From CAZHWT01 sp964536215 (GTDB lineage: Bacteria > Patescibacteriota > CAZHWT01), in NCBI GenBank assembly GCA_964536215.1, contig CAZHWT010000055.1, forward strand, positions 1 through 5,404: a stretch of 5,404 bases of DNA, written 5' to 3'. How positions within the stretch are numbered: position 1 is the first letter of the stretch; each line of letters opens with the position of its first letter. The notes under the pieces were generated by a model. It saw only the letters and a list, made by a program, of their open reading frames with translations. It made no database searches and was not told the DNA's origin. This document shows positions 5,254-5,404 of this stretch, piece after piece. A program made the position numbers and the translations under genes.

Positions 5254-5294
5254 GGTTGACCGGGTTTTAGGTAGACAAACTAAGCGGTCAGACC
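5254..5294 (+). other. Stem-loop, possible small structured RNA or leader
   Basis: GGTTGACCG (5254-5262) pairs with CGGTCAGACC (5285-5294) over nine base pairs with one bulged G at 5291. Inside, TTAG (5267-5270) pairs with CTAA (5280-5283), closing a 9-nt loop. No U tract follows, which argues against a terminator for the kinase. I recognise no known RNA family, and it has no tRNA T-loop sequence. Confidence 0.3.
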
Positions 5295-5304
5295 ACACAG
5301 AGTT

Positions 5305-5400
5305 GACGAGTAGGCAAGTAGGCAAGTTAAATGCCAAGGAGCAAGAGTTCAAATGCCAAACAAAGGTTCAAGACGCAAGAAATAAACAACACTACTAGGC
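5305..5400. repeat. Octad array GGCAAGTA then CAAATGCC words
   Basis: GACGAGTA, GGCAAGTA and GGCAAGTT start at 5305, 5313 and 5321, an exact 8-nt step. The words then change to AAATGCCAAGGA (5329-5340, identical to 3168-3179) and GTTCAAATGCCAA (5347-5359, identical to 3164-3176), followed by CAAG-type words to the window end. The stretch is A-rich and poor in T. A 66-codon frame crosses it but is judged spurious. The array may run on past the window. Confidence 0.6.
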
Positions 5401-5404
5401 TAAA

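Noticed and set aside
5236..5268. Intrinsic terminator of the kinase gene (CTCGG with CCGGG, then TTTT)
   Set aside because: The stem is five pairs with a wobble and competes with the better stem at 5254-5294; too weak to annotate.
5198..5398. 66-codon frame overlapping the kinase stop (GTG start)
   Set aside because: It has no ribosome binding site, and its second half is just translated octad/heptad repeats; the protein has no recognisable domain.

Overview
The window carries five genes, all on the + strand: two halves of an ABC-2 type exporter, a small flavin oxidoreductase, and a response regulator with its sensor kinase. UGA and UAA serve as ordinary stops and GTG is used as a start. 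The coding strand is rich in G and T, while the spacers are rich in A and often C on the same strand. This compact, co-directional layout with Gram-positive-like families, short leaders and odd repetitive spacers suggests a small-genome bacterium, perhaps of the Candidate Phyla Radiation (Saccharibacteria or a relative). That placement is an inference; no marker gene is present.

Layout. Bases 1-102 hold an A-rich array of 7-8 nt words, an operator-like inverted repeat and an extended -10 promoter. 103-1014 is a NatA-like ABC ATPase and 1007-2187 its membrane partner, whose extreme C-terminus is lost in a 100-N assembly gap (2188-2287). 2288-2452 is a spacer built mostly of 7- and 8-nt units. 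2453-3130 is a ferredoxin-NADP reductase-like protein. 3131-3332 holds two converging heptad arrays that form a long hairpin, then the promoter of the regulator. 3333-4004 is an OmpR-type response regulator. 4005-4220 separates it from its kinase and holds three heptad arrays plus a perfect 38-bp palindrome. 4221-5201 is the histidine kinase. 5202-5404 has a promoter-like site, a stem-loop and a last octad/heptad array.

How the genes work together. The ATPase and permease overlap and must form one exporter. The regulator and kinase form a two-component pair with a very small outer sensing loop. A link between the two systems (the kinase regulating the exporter) is plausible from proximity but unproven. 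The oxidoreductase appears to be a separate unit.

The most striking signal is in the spacers. Every one contains degenerate direct repeats with a 7- or 8-nt period, each array with its own consensus word, while the genes between them look ordinary. Some arrays fold into strong hairpins, and one occupies the place where the kinase gene should have its ribosome binding site.
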